A stretch of DNA of 64,000 bases, from contig NC_081825.1 of NCBI RefSeq assembly GCF_030867095.1, positions 263,014,954 to 263,078,953 on the forward strand, in the 5' to 3' direction. The notes under the pieces were generated by a model that saw nothing but the letters and a program-made list of their open reading frames with translations, was not told where the DNA came from and made no database searches. Numbering within the stretch: the stretch's first letter is position 1; each line of letters begins with the position of its first letter. Source of the stretch: Alligator mississippiensis (Eukaryota; Chordata; Crocodylia; Alligatoridae). The position numbers and the translations under genes were made by a program. Below are positions 42,899 to 56,900 of this stretch, in pieces.

Positions 42899-44393
42899 CC
42901 TTAAAGCACAAGTGTCAAAGATCTGGACCACAGAACATTTCAATCCAGCTTGCTAGGCTTCTCACAGGTTACTGAAAGTTGAGAGCTAGGGCCATGGAGG
43001 GACAGGCCTGCCATAGAATGTAGGCCCCTGGGCCCTGCTAGACATGGCTAGCAGCAACAGGAGGGCATGCAAAGGCTGTGCTGACACAGTTCCATTTGCT
43101 CTGCTTCCCAGGACCCCTGCCACCACTTGACCCCACCACTCTAAATCCCTGCTGGACCTGCCACAGCTACTAACCCTAGAGATCCAGCCTGGGAGGAGCC
43201 CCACAGTCCAGATCCAGCATCAGGTGAGTCCAGCACCTCTGCCTTAAAGAAACATTTCAAAAAAGTGCATAGTTCTGTCTAAGCAGCAACTGACCAATCA
43301 ATGTCAATGTCAGAGAAACTCCAGCATTAGGAACTGCACAGTAGTACACTTCTATGGGCCAAGATAAGTAAGCTGAGCCTGTGCTCATCCATGAGCATCT
43401 AATAAGACCAGCAGAGCTTCAAAGGCAACTGTGGCTAATCCCATTCTGCGCTGTAGTTGAAAACAAGTTCAGCTGAATTGCTTTTATTATTGGGTCACCA
43501 TAAATGCAATTCTTAGCCCAGAACTACCCAATAAGAGACAAAAAACCTTGACTGAATAGCAAAAAGTTTATTTGAAGAGTCTGGACCTTAAATAATACAC
43601 AATATCACAAAACAGCCACACTGTGCCAAATAGAAAAAGACAAACTAAGACTAAGAGAAACAGCAAGCACACTATAAATAGTTTTCATTTGCACCAGACA
43701 GCTAAACATTCAGTGCCATATTTTGGTAAAATATCCTCTATATTTAAAAATAATCTCACGGGAAAACATAAAAAGCAGCATTTTGGTGCAGAGAGCTTGA
43801 CTCTGAAGTAACAAGACATTAAAAATATTCACATCACACAGACCAGGATTGATGAGAGCCATCACAGATTACAGGAAAATAAGTCTTAAAATATATGTGC
43901 CCAGCTACAAGACATTATCTAATGAAAGGCTGCACAAAGGGTATGTTGCTGTGAAGTGGGAGTCTGGGCTCTCCACCCTGCAGACTGTTGTTGGTCAAAG
44001 TTGCTAGGAGACTGCTTTGTAGCTTGGCAAAGCTTCCTCAGCTCCAGGCTTAGTGGTCAGTATCTGGCACCACACTCCTTGTCCAGGGACCAAACTTCCT
44101 CATTCCAGATGGGCACAAACCAGATAGAATTTGTGATTCTTGTTCCAAACATTTCACTTCTTGCCTGCGAACAAGTGCACAGTCCTTAAACCAATACTTC
44201 TGGGAGAATAGCAGGTAAGTCCCAGAAAGTAACATGGGAAGTGCCAAATATCAGACTCTCAGTCCACCTAGACCAGTATTCCATCTTCAATGGCCAGCAG
44301 CTGACTATTCTAACCTTCTTCTAAAGTAACTCCGTAGTGAGCAAGTGTGAGATAGTTTGTCCCTCAGGGAAATTTCTTCCCCACACTTTATAG

Positions 44394-44690
44394 CAGTGGT
44401 GCTCAATTTATGGTCCATGGGCCAGATCCAACCTGAGGAGCCGTATCACCCAGCCAGGTGGGGCTCTCCACAGGTCCAGAAACATGATGACAGGGAAGTG
44501 GTGGTAACATTAATCATTCCCAGGGATGTAGGAATGAATGCTGCCACCACTCCCCCAACAACAAATTTCCCAAGCCATGGAGAACTACACAGTCCAGATA
44601 ACAGGGCCCCATGCACCAGACCATGCCAGTGCTTGGGGCCAGCCCTGCACATGGGATCCAGCATATGGGACCAGGCCAGATCATACCTGC
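44394..44690. mobile_element. hAT-like MITE fragment
   Basis: Left terminus CAGTGGTGCTCAATTTATGG followed by GGGCCAGATCC-type interior. No clear right terminus, so probably truncated. Confidence 0.4.
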
Positions 44691-45034
44691 TTTGCAGTAG
44701 ATTGGTTTGAGCCTTGATGCAGGGAATGTCTAAAACTATTAGTTAAAAATGTCTAGGGCAGCACTAAGTACTGTTACCCACATGTATCTTGCTAAATTAC
44801 TGGCCTCATAGAGCAATGAGTTACACAGTCTGATTAAACCATGGGAAAGTGTTTCTTTTACTCAGTTTTCAATTTGTCCCTACTCAAGTTCTTTGGATAC
44901 CCCCAGTAAACCTGTAACATGGATTCTGGATACAGCCCATGCCCAAGGTTCTATCACATCTGAAAGGTATAACCAACTACCTGCCCTTGCAGCTAAAGTT
45001 CAGAGGTATTTTGCAGCTCTAGTCCCCCACCTAG

Positions 45035-45760
45035 TGAGAGGTAGTTAGCCATATTAGTTCAAAATCAGGAAAAAGGCAGTGTAGATTTGCACCTTCTAAA
45101 CTAACTCTGGGGTATCAAATTAATTCAACCCCTGGACCGGATGAGTGGCACGGAGCCAGTGTGCAGGGCTGAGCTGGTGCAGGCACTGCATGCAGTGCAT
45201 GCCTTGGACCATCTGAGCATGCTGCTTGCGGGGCACTTGCCAGCTCCAGCTCTATGCACTGTGCGTAGCACATGCCTGCTCCAGCCATGTGTGGGGTACA
45301 TGGCATGTGGCACTGGTCTGGGGCACACACTGCACGTGGTTCCCATGCCAGACTGGCCCTGCATGCTGGATCTGACATGCAGAGCCAGTCCATGGGCCCA
45401 ATCCAGGCCAGGCCTGGATCCCTGCTGTGTGCAGCATACACCAGCTCCAGCTCAGAGAAGCACGCAGCACACAGGACCAGTCTAGGGCACGCACTGGATC
45501 CAGCATGGGCACTCCCAACCCAGAAAAGCACTGGCTCCAACACACAAGTCTGGTTTGGCATGGGCACTATATGCAGCGTGTCACAGACAGGCTCTGCTTG
45601 CCGCATGAGCCAGTTTCAATATGTTCTGCACTGCAGCCAGCAGCACTGTGGGCTAGATTTTTGATATCCATGGACTAACGAAATCAGAGAGAGAGATATA
45701 TGTAAGCTTTGGTGAGCCCAAGCTCACTTCACCCGTTGCTTATCTGTTCCGTAGTACACA
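45035..45760 (+). mobile_element. SINE interrupted by the hAT-like element
   Basis: The left part (GTTAGCCATATTAGTTC to CTAAACTAAC, ending 45106) and right part (from GAAATCAGAGAGAGAGAT at about 45680) read as one SINE once the insertion is removed. A reverse-strand fragment of the same family is at 24173-24235. Ends are approximate. Confidence 0.5.
45107..45673. mobile_element. hAT-like element inserted in a SINE
   Basis: Termini CTGGGGTATCAAATT and TTTTTGATATCCATGG are inverted. ACTAACT before and ACTAACG after are the duplicated target. The interior is GC rich with internal repeats of CAGCTCCAGCTC-like words. Confidence 0.65.
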
Positions 45761-48700
45761 ACAGCACACTGACTACAACTGTTGATTCGGATAGCTTAGA
45801 AGTGCTGAATGGCTGCAAGGGTTTGCTATTTATGATGGGTTAGCATGGTCACAACCCCTACTTAGGCTTGGCACAAAGGTCTGCATCTCCCTCAAGAGAA
45901 CAAAACCCTTTGCATAACTTAAATTAGCAGAGACACCTTTTAAAGCCAAAGATCCCATAGTACTAGAAAATTCAGGCTTCCAGCTCTATTACATGATGCA
46001 AAGTAATACAGTTAAGGCAGTCAGAGCAGATAGTTTTTGTTCTCCAAGAACAAATCCTATGGAATCCCCAACCTCATAAGCCATCTTCAGGAGGTTCTTT
46101 GGGAACAGGGCAGAGAAGGCAGGGAGGACAACTTTGCAAGCAGGGGCCTAATTCAAATAAATGAGGAGGTCTATGGCTCATTTCAGACACTTCTTGTTCC
46201 TAAGGCACCGTGTGATAAATCCTTAGAGAGTGGCTTATTTGAGAGGGAGAGGGCAGAGGAACACCTGGGATACAAGTGGACAAGTGCAGAGATCTTTGCA
46301 GAGTGCTGGGGTGGAAGACAGAAGAGCTCTTCTTCCAGAACCACCAAGGTAGAGCTACTAGACAAGACATGCTCTCTTCTATCCCCTCCCCAACTCTACG
46401 TCTAGCCACCATTTCTATAGCTGACCCCTTAGAAGTAACTTATGCAACCAAGTGGGTCACTCACGCACAGTCAGAAAAGGAAGCAAACACAATGCAAATA
46501 GTTAGAAAGATAGGAGTTGCTGTAGTTTCTAGAATAAACAGGGTACTGAGAAACTCTTCTTTTCTTCCCAAGGTGTCCAAAAACAAAAATCTAATCTCTC
46601 CCCTAGGCCTACACGTGCATTTTCTTCCCACCTATAACATTTGGAAAACTTTTTACCAATGCAATGACACAAAATTAAGTAGGCCTCAACATCGATATGC
46701 ATCTAGCTCAGAAGTGACACAAACACCCTTAACAGCCTTCAAAATAGCCTGAGAACCAAGGTTCTGACCCTGTTCTAAGGATTCCAATGGCAAAACATCC
46801 ATGGACTTCCAATTTAAGTAGAAACTGGGCCTCAAGGTTTGTATTCTGTGACCTACATGAAATACACTATCTGATTTCTACTGTTCTCAACAAACTTCAC
46901 CAAAGAAAGGAGAGTTATGAGTACTTCTTGATCTATCAGTAAGATCCATCAGTAATTCTTGATCAATCAGTATCTATGAGTAATTCTTTTCATCTCATCA
47001 CAGCCTGATAGGGAGTATTTAAGTAATTATTGTTGAACACTTAAAATAATTAAAGTCTTCTCACTCTCTTGACTGATCGTGCTACTAAAGCTAGTACATA
47101 AATATTACTCCCAAAGCCACATTACATTCACAAAGCAGGTGCTTACCCAAGGAAGAAAAACAATGTTGTGATCAGTCATAAAAACTAGTCCCCAGTTTGC
47201 CAAACACAACAGAAGTCTATTTACTTTCTGGTTCCAGTCTCTCTTTCTTCTCCCAAAATTTGGGGCTAGAAAGAAACAGCTTTAAAGCACTTCAAACTTT
47301 CACCCCGGTAAACTAAGGCAGTTTTTTCTTTAAACAAACATGATTTTATGATGTTTAACATCACTTTCAAAACTCAGTTTTTATCTTGGACTTGGCTTTT
47401 CATGCCTGAAATTGAAAGTCTCAAGTACACCCTTAAAAGTAAAAAGGAAGTTCTCTCTGAGCAAGGTGGAGAAAAAAGAGAGACATTATGCCTTTGAACT
47501 AATTATGCTTTCTGTGCCATGTGCTGAATAAAAGTAACTGATTAGGCAGAAGCCATACAGCAAGGATACCAATCAGATACTTCCATGAAGTAGAAAGGCA
47601 TCATCAGAATCAAAGGATGAATTACTAGTTTTACTAGAAGGAGTTAATAAGAACTGCAAACCCTTCCAAAGAAAAGTGTTCTCTCTCAGTCACCCAAATT
47701 ATTTCATTTGGTACCTAGGTAACACAACAGTGTTTACATAATTTGAACACTAAAAGAACTAGACAGGTTTAACTTATTTGGTATAGTTGTGAAGCTTTCC
47801 TGTATTGTAGACGAATTATTACATGCCTAAAACTCTATTGTGCTTAGAGAAAATACCAACTACTTCAGTAAAATCTTAAAATGAGGAGTATCAAGGCCTT
47901 TTTTGCTCTATCATGCAGCAGATGTGCCTACAGGCACAATGAGGTAACATGATGGGCACCTACAGCAAGTTGGAATTACACACCCTATATGAAGATACCA
48001 TTTGACTTCAGCCAACAAGGTAAGAAGGGAGCAAGTCTGATGAATGAACTGGAAGTACTGATGAAAGATCTATCCCCATTTCAGACAGCCAGGACTGAAC
48101 ACTGGGATTTCCATTCACTGAACAGTCTACCTTTGCTAAAGACCCTTTGGAACAGCAGCTGTTAGTTACCAAGCAGTTGGTCTGCTTAGTCTACACACAC
48201 TGTTTGCTTTCAATGATCTCAGCTGTCCAAATGACTGAGGCAGCTCTTATTTGCTGGACTACAAAAAAATAAAGTGCATAAATCAAACAAACATTCATGA
48301 TCATGTTCTTAACAAATGGCTAGCATAATGATCCATGGAAAAATAAGCAGCTGACAGGTGAGAGAGGGAACATAGCAGAAGGGGAACAGTTCATCCTGAG
48401 AATGCTGCTAACAAACTAGCCCACACTATAGCTTGATAACAGAGAATCAAGGGTACCAACTCTCGAGTACCTAAGCATGCACAAGCTAATTCCCTTCTTT
48501 ACTAAGGTCCTATTTTAGACTGCTCCCAAGTGCATGTGTGGTCCTCCACAAGGTCAGATATTCAGCAGTTGCTACAGACAGCAGCACTGAGATTTATTGT
48601 CATATACTGGCTGTTTGTGGAAGGTGAAAGGTCTTCCTATGTATTTGATGTTTAGAAAAAAAAACCTGAGGTGGATGGAATGCAGAAGGGCCTTTCTCAG

Positions 48701-49109
48701 TTGCAAAGGTTCTGTGGGAGGGGCCCACACCAGACTGCTGCCATGCTGGGGTTGAAGGGACCACTGCCTATGCCACAGGGTAAGGAAGGGCCTCCATCTG
48801 AAATGCATCAATGCCTGTCACTGCCCCTCCTTGCAGAGCCCCTGCTGCAGTAAGGCAGCTGCATTTTACATCAGTTTTTTCCTGAACTGGGCTTATGCCC
48901 CCCCTTCCCCCACCCTGCAAAAAGGAAATCAGCTGCCCTCTTCTGCCTTCACTCTTAAGACTAATGAGCAGGCTGCTGCTTCTTTAAAAGAGCAACAGTT
49001 CTGCCCTTCATTTACTCCTGCAGCTAGATAAACCTGGTGCCCACCCCAGTGATTTGGCATAGGCTGCTCAACTGTATGCCTGCCTCTGACCTACCCACCA
49101 ACCCAGAGT
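45761..49109. other. No gene recognised
   Basis: AT-rich sequence without convincing exons. Part may belong to a long TMED8 3' UTR, since TMED8 is transcribed toward here; I cannot fix its end. Confidence 0.4.
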
Positions 49110-49117
49110 ACTTAAGA

Positions 49118-49446
49118 CAGTGGTTCTCAACAGTTTTACACTTGAGACATCTCTCTCTCTCTTTGGACTCAAGACCCCCCTTGGAAAATGCCAGCTTAGG
49201 TTTTCACTCATTTCATTTTTTGACTACCGAAAAATAGAGCAATTTTTCTGTTGCCAGGAACTCAAAAAGACCCCACAGCAGGTCAGAATGGTTTTAACAC
49301 CAATAATTCCTAGTTGAAGTCTCTAGGTTTATCTTGTGAATCATGTTTGCACACCTAATGGTGCTAAGTGTGTAGCACCCCATGACACCCTTGAAAGCAT
49401 CTCAAGGCACTCCAGGGTGCCATGGCACCTTGGATGAGAATCACTG
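49118..49446. mobile_element. hAT MITE with exact 8-bp target duplication
   Basis: Starts CAGTGGTTCTCAACAG and ends GGATGAGAATCACTG. ACTTAAGA occurs exactly on both sides. Its termini are like those of the coding hAT element at 53748, which may be its source family. Confidence 0.85.
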
Positions 49447-49454
49447 ACTTAAGA

Positions 49455-50938
49455 AGTAGACAGAGCATATTAAAAGAAGGGCCTGAGAATCCACAGTACT
49501 TTCCTGAATGCTGAGTATGGCACAACTAGGGAATGACTGCACCTTTTATGAAATTAAGTCTTTGCTTTCCCCCTGTCTACAGAGGGCAATGTATCTGCAC
49601 AGAAGGACATTACCTAAAGGGCTTTTCAAGACAGACTGGCTGGAAATATCCCAAAATTATGCAAAAAAAATCATTCAGCATCTGCAGACAGAGGCACCGA
49701 AGTGCAACTGCAAGAGCATCCTTAAACAGGAATGTTCTTAAATAATCATCAAATACATACTCAAAATCTTAAAAGATTTACCAAATAAAGATATTTTAAA
49801 GCGTATCTGTTGAAACCTTAGTTTCCCTGTTGCCATGACTGGCACAGAGGGTGACCATTAATGCCACCATTAACCACTGCAAGGTACCAGAGGTATTGAA
49901 AGGAGCTGCAGTCCATACAACATGTTATGGGTTAGCAATGGTCTCAGGGGTTCACCGACTCAAAGCAAGCATAGATGTGGCTGACTTTCCTGTGTGTCCA
50001 AGTCTTTTTGGGATGTGTTAGCCTGGACTCTAACAGTTTTGCACTTGCCTAACACAATCACTCCTTTTTCCCCAGGTTAGAGATAAACTATTGCAAATGA
50101 TCTAAGTTTTAGCTGTTTACATGTCTCCCCAGTCAGGAAGATCTAGTATCTAACTCCCTAGTCATCCTGCTTTCCTCTTCCCATGGGAAATTTTTCAACT
50201 GACCCACAAGGATTTATTCCCTCTGCAAAGTTTGGGCACAGGCCTCTTATAATGCTCACTACACAACTACCAGGCTCTTGCCTTGGGCCTAACAGTTGTG
50301 GCATGAGCATAATCATAAATAGGGACAGAGAATACGGGCTGTAGTTGGCATGCATGACAGGATGAACCCCCAGACAGGGATTAATTGCCACCTGGCTAGT
50401 GATGGTGTGCAGCAGTGCTAAAAGGATGCAAGTATAAAGCAACTACCCAACAGGTGTTTTTCTCTTAGCAAAATGTGGTTGGCAGTTGTCTCCTGGTGTT
50501 TCCAGATACAGCTAGAGGGGGGCAGAAGGATCTCTCAGCTTCCCTTCATACCAGCGCAACAGAAACTCTAACTACCTGAATTTGACCTTTGACAATGTCC
50601 TGGCTATCATAAGAAGTCCCAGTGATCCTTGCACAAGAGTGGCTTCTGGAACATAGTACAGGGAGGGGGATCCTGGGTCATTGAGTCCATTCCTCTGCAC
50701 TTGCAGGCTATCATTAAATTGATGGAATCCCTAAAATGACCCCTCTGCAGCCACAGCTACCCTCTCATTCAGGGCAAGCTGGGGTGAAGCAGGGGAGAAA
50801 GCTTTGTATCCAAGAGAAGCAGGCAGAGCCTTGCCTCAGACTTAGCCACATGATGATGGCAGTTATGGGTACCAGTCCTGGGTGGAAGCCTGCTTTGCTC
50901 AGTGTTACCTGTCTGCTGTCCTTGCCCCCTCTACTCCC
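49455..50938 (-). other. Probable TMED8 3' UTR
   Basis: Directly downstream of the TMED8 stop. A minus-strand AATAAA lies near 50210, about 730 bases after the stop, and could be the polyadenylation signal. Confidence 0.4.
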
Positions 50939-53900
50939 TCAGCTGGTGTAATATACATGAAAGAACAGGATCTTGTTGCGCAGAAGGGAGTAGGAGTTGT
51001 CAAATTTGAGCAAGTAGATGCCTTCGCCTGGATAATCATGGCTGCCTGCCTGCACGTCACGGTGGCTGTCCCTCCGATACACAGGCATGATCTCACCATA
51101 GCGGTTTCGCAGATAGCTCTTGGAGCCCCTTTCCACATCTCCAACTGGGGTGAGTCCTGAGTAGCAGAGGGGAGACAAACAAATGTCAGAAACAGCAAAG
51201 CTGAGGCATCAAAGAGCTGCAATCAAACCATGGTTACAGGACAGGGACAAAACTTCCAGCTAAAAACACTGGCTGGCACCACTATATGCAAAAGCCACCC
51301 TAAAGTCTCTGCACATATAATAGACAAGCTGTTTTCCATGCATCAAGAGGAATCTCTCCAGGGAAATGATACACTTGGGAATGTTTTGAATTTCCCACCA
51401 TCATCATCACTGCCACTTGTCTCCCTGTCCTCCTCCCCTCACAGCACTTCCTAGCTTCCCTTCATATTTACTGCTTCCTAGCAGAGTGCCCTCAGAACAG
51501 CTCTGTGCCAGAGTGAAATGAATTCTGGGTGGGAGAATGTTGGGGAAAAATCACCTGTCCTCAACTCTATTTCTCCCTAGGGGGTCTAGTTTCAGGTCTT
51601 CATGTCTCAACCTGCAATTGTGACAGCACTCCCTATGCATTTCAAGCTGTCCCACCACAAAAAAAAAAATACAGATTCCATTCAGAGGGAGCAAAAGTCA
51701 GCAAAAGCTAATACTACAATGAAGAAAAATTCTGCCCTGCCCACCCCACAACACAGGAGCTGCAGCAGCATCCTAGTCTGCTAGGTTAAGGAACAAAATG
51801 CTGACTTAAGAGTCTTAGACTCCAATCCTATCATCAGTTAAAAAACATTATGGAAAGAAATCATCATTTATTATTGCTGGAGCATCTTCCTGGGATGGAA
51901 ATACTAGCCATTTAGGCATGTTGAACTAAGAAGAGCTAACCTCATCTCACCATGACTTAATTTAAAACATTTCAAAGGCACTATGCAGGGTTAATAACTA
52001 AAATGGAAGGAAATTACAGCACCCGATAAAGACACGGATACCACAGCAATGAGCACAACAAAATAATCATTTAAGTTCTGCACTGACCTTCAATCTCCTC
52101 CTCTTCATCTTCATCTTCTTCGTCACTTGATTCACTGACCTGCACAGTAATGGCAGTGCTGGTGACAGGAGTCCAGTCAAAATAGACCCCGAAGCCAATA
52201 TCATAGTCATCTGTTGCAAACTCCCAGCAGACACGCTTCCCATCAGGGTGGGTTGGCACCCGGACCGTCACCACCTCACCCCGTCTCACCACCATCCGAC
52301 CATTCTTCTCCTTTCCCATTTTGGTCTTGAATTCCTTCATCTTGCAAGTGGTCCAAGTGGAGGCTGGAGCCAGAGGTGGCGGCTGAGCTGAAAAATACAA
52401 GGCCATCAGTTGTTGTTGGTCAGAAAATTACCAGTATGAATCAGGAACAAGAGGGCAATTCCTGCTAAAGCTCTTGTTTTCATGCTTAGGACAGCACAGA
52501 AAAAAAAAAAAGTCAGTGGAAAACCTAGGGCTATCTTACTTTAACCATCAGGTTAACCCCCAGCAAGAGCTCGCACAGTCTTAAAGAGCATCCATCTACC
52601 CCAAAGAGGGCCATCACTGGTTCTAACGTGGCTCTGCTAGGAGGCACACAAACACATCCCATCCCCATGCAAGGCAAGTACTTCCATCCCAGCCCTCACC
52701 TTTCCTCTGCTCACCGAGGAGGTCTGCAGTCTCCAGCTCTGCAGAGAGGATATCCACTGCACCTGTGTGTTCCGACTGTATCATAACAATATCACCTGAT
52801 CCTTGAGGCACACGGTAGTTGGTCATCTGCACTATGGCTTCCTGTGCAGAGGACATAAGAAAATTCCTCAGTAAGCACATCACACTATGGCTCCTATGCC
52901 ACCCCCACCACACACACACACATGCTGCATTTAAAAAGACTAGCTACAGATGCAAGGAAAAGAAATAATTTCCCTCAACTCAAAAAGATAACCCTCTAGA
53001 TTTCTGCTAAAAGCACGTGATTTAGTGAATAACTGACTGGCCCTACCTTAAAGCAACTTTCTTTGCATGGTTTCCCCAAAGTTGTGTAACTGTCATCAAA
53101 TGCTGTACTGTCCTCCAGTCTTCCTAGCAGTAAGCATTTTCCCAGACCAATAACTCTGTCAATATTCCTTCAGTGTTTGTGTCTATTACTGGTTTACATG
53201 TTAATATTTCCAGATTTCACTGTCTGGTCTCTCAGAACATATTCTGAGGTGCCTCACAGGACCTAGCCAGTGACTACAACCACAGTGGTGCACTGACACT
53301 CAGTATGAGCTTGTTAGAACCGTTGCCCAGTCCCCGATTCTCCCTCCTCTCTCTCACAAGTAGAGCTCTTGGAACAATAGTTTTCACTGCACAGTGCTTC
53401 TCTCAAGTTGCATTTGAAATACTGATAACTTGTCTGTCTTCTTCCAGTGAGCTGACAAAACTGCTTTTTCACATCCCTCTTAAGATTCTAATACATGTTA
53501 AAGTTAATTTAAAATGGAAGGGAATTCCCTGCAGCATCAGTCAAAAGCCAGTAGTTTAAAATAGCCTTGAAGCTATAGGAAAAAAAGTAAGATCTGAAAG
53601 AGTATGGGAGCTACTCCAAGACACAAGGGGAGAGAGAGAGAGATGGATTGTAAAGGTTAGACTGCTGCTCTGTACATTGTGGGGGAGGTAAGAGAAGGCA
53701 CAACTAAACCTCTGTGTAAGCACTGCTTTCAACTCAATCCAATACAGCAGTGGTTCTCAACCAGGATGCCATGAGAACTTCCCAGGAGTGCTGTAACGCA
53801 GGTACCATGCCCTCAGCAAAGTGAAACTTTCCCCACATGTCCTGGTTTTCAGGAGGCATATCAGAGCTAAACTGGGGAGTGGCTCAAGCAAAAGTGTTTC

Positions 53901-56900
53901 TCCCTGCATTATTTAATGCAGACAGAAGTGCCTTGTCCTGTCCTGGCTGCTTCCCAGTTTGGCTCCATATAGGAAAATTTCACCTGACCAAACACTAATG
54001 ACATCCTGGAAATAGATACTGCTGGTGCCGCACTAGGTGAAGCTTCCAGGAGGCACAATCTGGGCCAAACTAGGAGGTGGCTGCAACAGAAGTGGGTGCT
54101 CCTGCCTCCAGTGGGTTCATCTAATAACACTAATGCAGTCAACAGTCTGCTCCTGCCACAGCTTGTCCTAGTCTGGTCCTATATGTGCCTCTTGGAAACA
54201 GAGGTCTGTGGGACAGTCCCACTTGGCAGCAGCGCTGGCAGCAGAAGCACCTATCTCCAGGCAGCTATGCCACCTCTGCCACCAGGTGAAACTGTCCCAC
54301 TGTGCCCTCATTTCCTTAAAGTGCACATGGGGCTGGACCAGGAAAGGCTGTGGCAAGAAAGAGTACTTTTGGCTAATTAAGGTTATCCCCATGCTGTTTT
54401 CCTAAGTTTTCTAAGTATGCCTGGGTTCCATCCCACTCCAGAGCAGCTGATGCTGGCTCAGTCCCCAAAACAGCCTATTTCTCAAGAACCCTGTGGGACC
54501 CCTGGGGTCAAATCTACAAGACACGAGGCAGGTTGGGTAAAGATGTTAATTGTCCTCTCTACTTACAGCATGCTGGGGGAGGAACTGTCTCTCTGTGACT
54601 GCAGCTGACATAACGAACAAGTTTGTTATAAAAAAGCAAAAAGTAATGAAAGTGTAACAGAGAATGAATCTGTATTCAGAAAGAGAGGAACTTGAGGGAA
54701 GCACAGGTCTGAGTAGTGATTTTAAGAAGAACCTGAAAGCAGGTGAGCTGAGATAGCACAGTGAAAGCTGTCTAGCCATGGGCTTTACTAGGTATGGAGA
54801 TGAGCATTACCCAAACCTGAATGCACCGTCTGCAGTGAAAAATGATCTAAAATCAAGCTATGGACCTAAATAAAGCTGAAATGCCATTTCTCTACAAAGC
54901 GTGGACACCAAAAAATAAGAGCTAGGAATACTTTTAAAATACTTAAATTCAAGAAAAAGTCCTTAGACTTTGTGAAAGAAAGGAAACTTTCTGACAAGGC
55001 ACAAAAGGCTAGTTACAAAGTTCAGGGATCGATTACTAAATAAATGAAAGCTCTTACAATAGATGAAACAATGATCCCTCTGGTGTGCAAAGAAATAGTA
55101 AGAATTATGTCTGGTAGTGAAGCTGAAAAAGAAATAGAAGAAAAATCCCACTGCCCAATAATGATGTGTCAGAGGATACTGAAAAAAAATAAAATGGAAT
55201 ACCTTCACTCTCTAGGTAGATGAATCAACAGATTAAAGTGAAAAATGCTAGCATCTAGCTTTCATTTGTTTTGTTGATGGAAAAACAACAGAACAATTCT
55301 TCTATTGCAAAGAACTCAGGTGACACTACAAGAGGATGTTTTTGACACAATGGATTCTCACTTGAAATCTTTGGATTTATCTTGGGAAGCACGTGTAGGT
55401 GTTTACACAGATGGTGCTACCACTATAGTTGGGTCGCTAGGAGAACGTTTCAACTGTGAAGAAACAGAATCCAAATGTTATTACATCTGACTGTTTCTTT
55501 CACTGAGAAGCTCTTGTTGCAACAACCATATTCTACAAATTAAAAAGTGTGCTCGACCAAGTTGTAAGAGTCATTTGTGTTAAAAGTAGGCCAAAGTTTC
55601 TTCTTTGTTTCAAGACTGCATGAGACAATGAAACCTGAACATGTCAGTCACATGTTACACACAGAAGTAAGGTGGTTATCTAGGGGCAAGGTTTTGTCTT
55701 GAGTTTACAAGCTAAAGGAGGAAATGTTAACATGTTTTAAACCCAAGTTCTTACCAGACTCCTACAATTTGCTGAGCAATGATAACTGGTGCTCTAAACT
55801 AGAGTATCTTGTTGACATATTACTGCATTTCAATAAAGCATATACCAGCATGCAGGGCCCAAATCAGAATATTTTAATTTGTTCAGATAAATTTTGTGCC
55901 CTGCTAGATAAGATTCAGAACTGACATGCAGGAGTTAATGTTAGAGAGCCAGAAATGTTCCCTCTAACAGCTGCAACAAATAATGTAGAAGTGCTGCCGC
56001 TGACATCAGAACACTTGAAATTGCTAGAAAAAGAGATTAAACAAAATACTTCCCGGATGCAGATGTTGCAGAGTACGACTGGGTGAAAAACCCATTTACT
56101 GAAGCTTCAAGAATCAGGGGATTCAGTCCGCCTTCAGGAAGAAGAACTCGGCAACATACATAATGATCAGACCCTAAAACTGCAGCATGATGAAGGTACC
56201 TTTGGATAACTTCTGGGCTCAGCTAACCGACCAATATCCCAACGTTTCAAAAAAAGCCGTATGAATCTTGCTGCAATTTTCAACATCGTATTTATGCGAG
56301 TTGGGGTTCTCTGCTTTAACAAACACAGAAAACAAGAAGAGAGAAAGACTTCTTTCAGAAGAAGAGGAAGTGAGAGTATGCCAGTCTTCAATTTGGCCAA
56401 GAATTCAAGGTATCTGCAAGTACTGCCAGGTTCAATTATATCACTAAGTATCATATTATGTTTTTTCCTGTTAGCCTAAAAAGGATGTTTCCAGTCATAT
56501 TATTTTTATGCCCTGTAACATATAACTTTGTGTTTGAAATTGGGATCCACTAAATTCAAAAAAGTTATGGAAGACTGTCCCAAGTCTAAAAAAGTTGAGA
56601 ACCACTACTGGACAGGCTCAGCACCAGAGGGAAGGAAGTACTACAACATGTTAGCCTCTGCTTTTAGAGATAAGAAGTAATGACCTACCTCCTTAAGGGG
56701 CTGTATCTGGTCAGCAAGTGTCTCACCAGGTCTGGCCACATCCTGGTCCTCTGATGCATCATCCTCTTTTCTGGAATTCTCTACAGAGCCTGTATTTATC
56801 GGTAATCCAATCTGCGGCCTCTCAGAGAAAAAGAGCACGTCAATTCAGGATGCTTGAAGATAATGGTACAGTCACTCAGCTAATTAAAGCCATGGTACAA

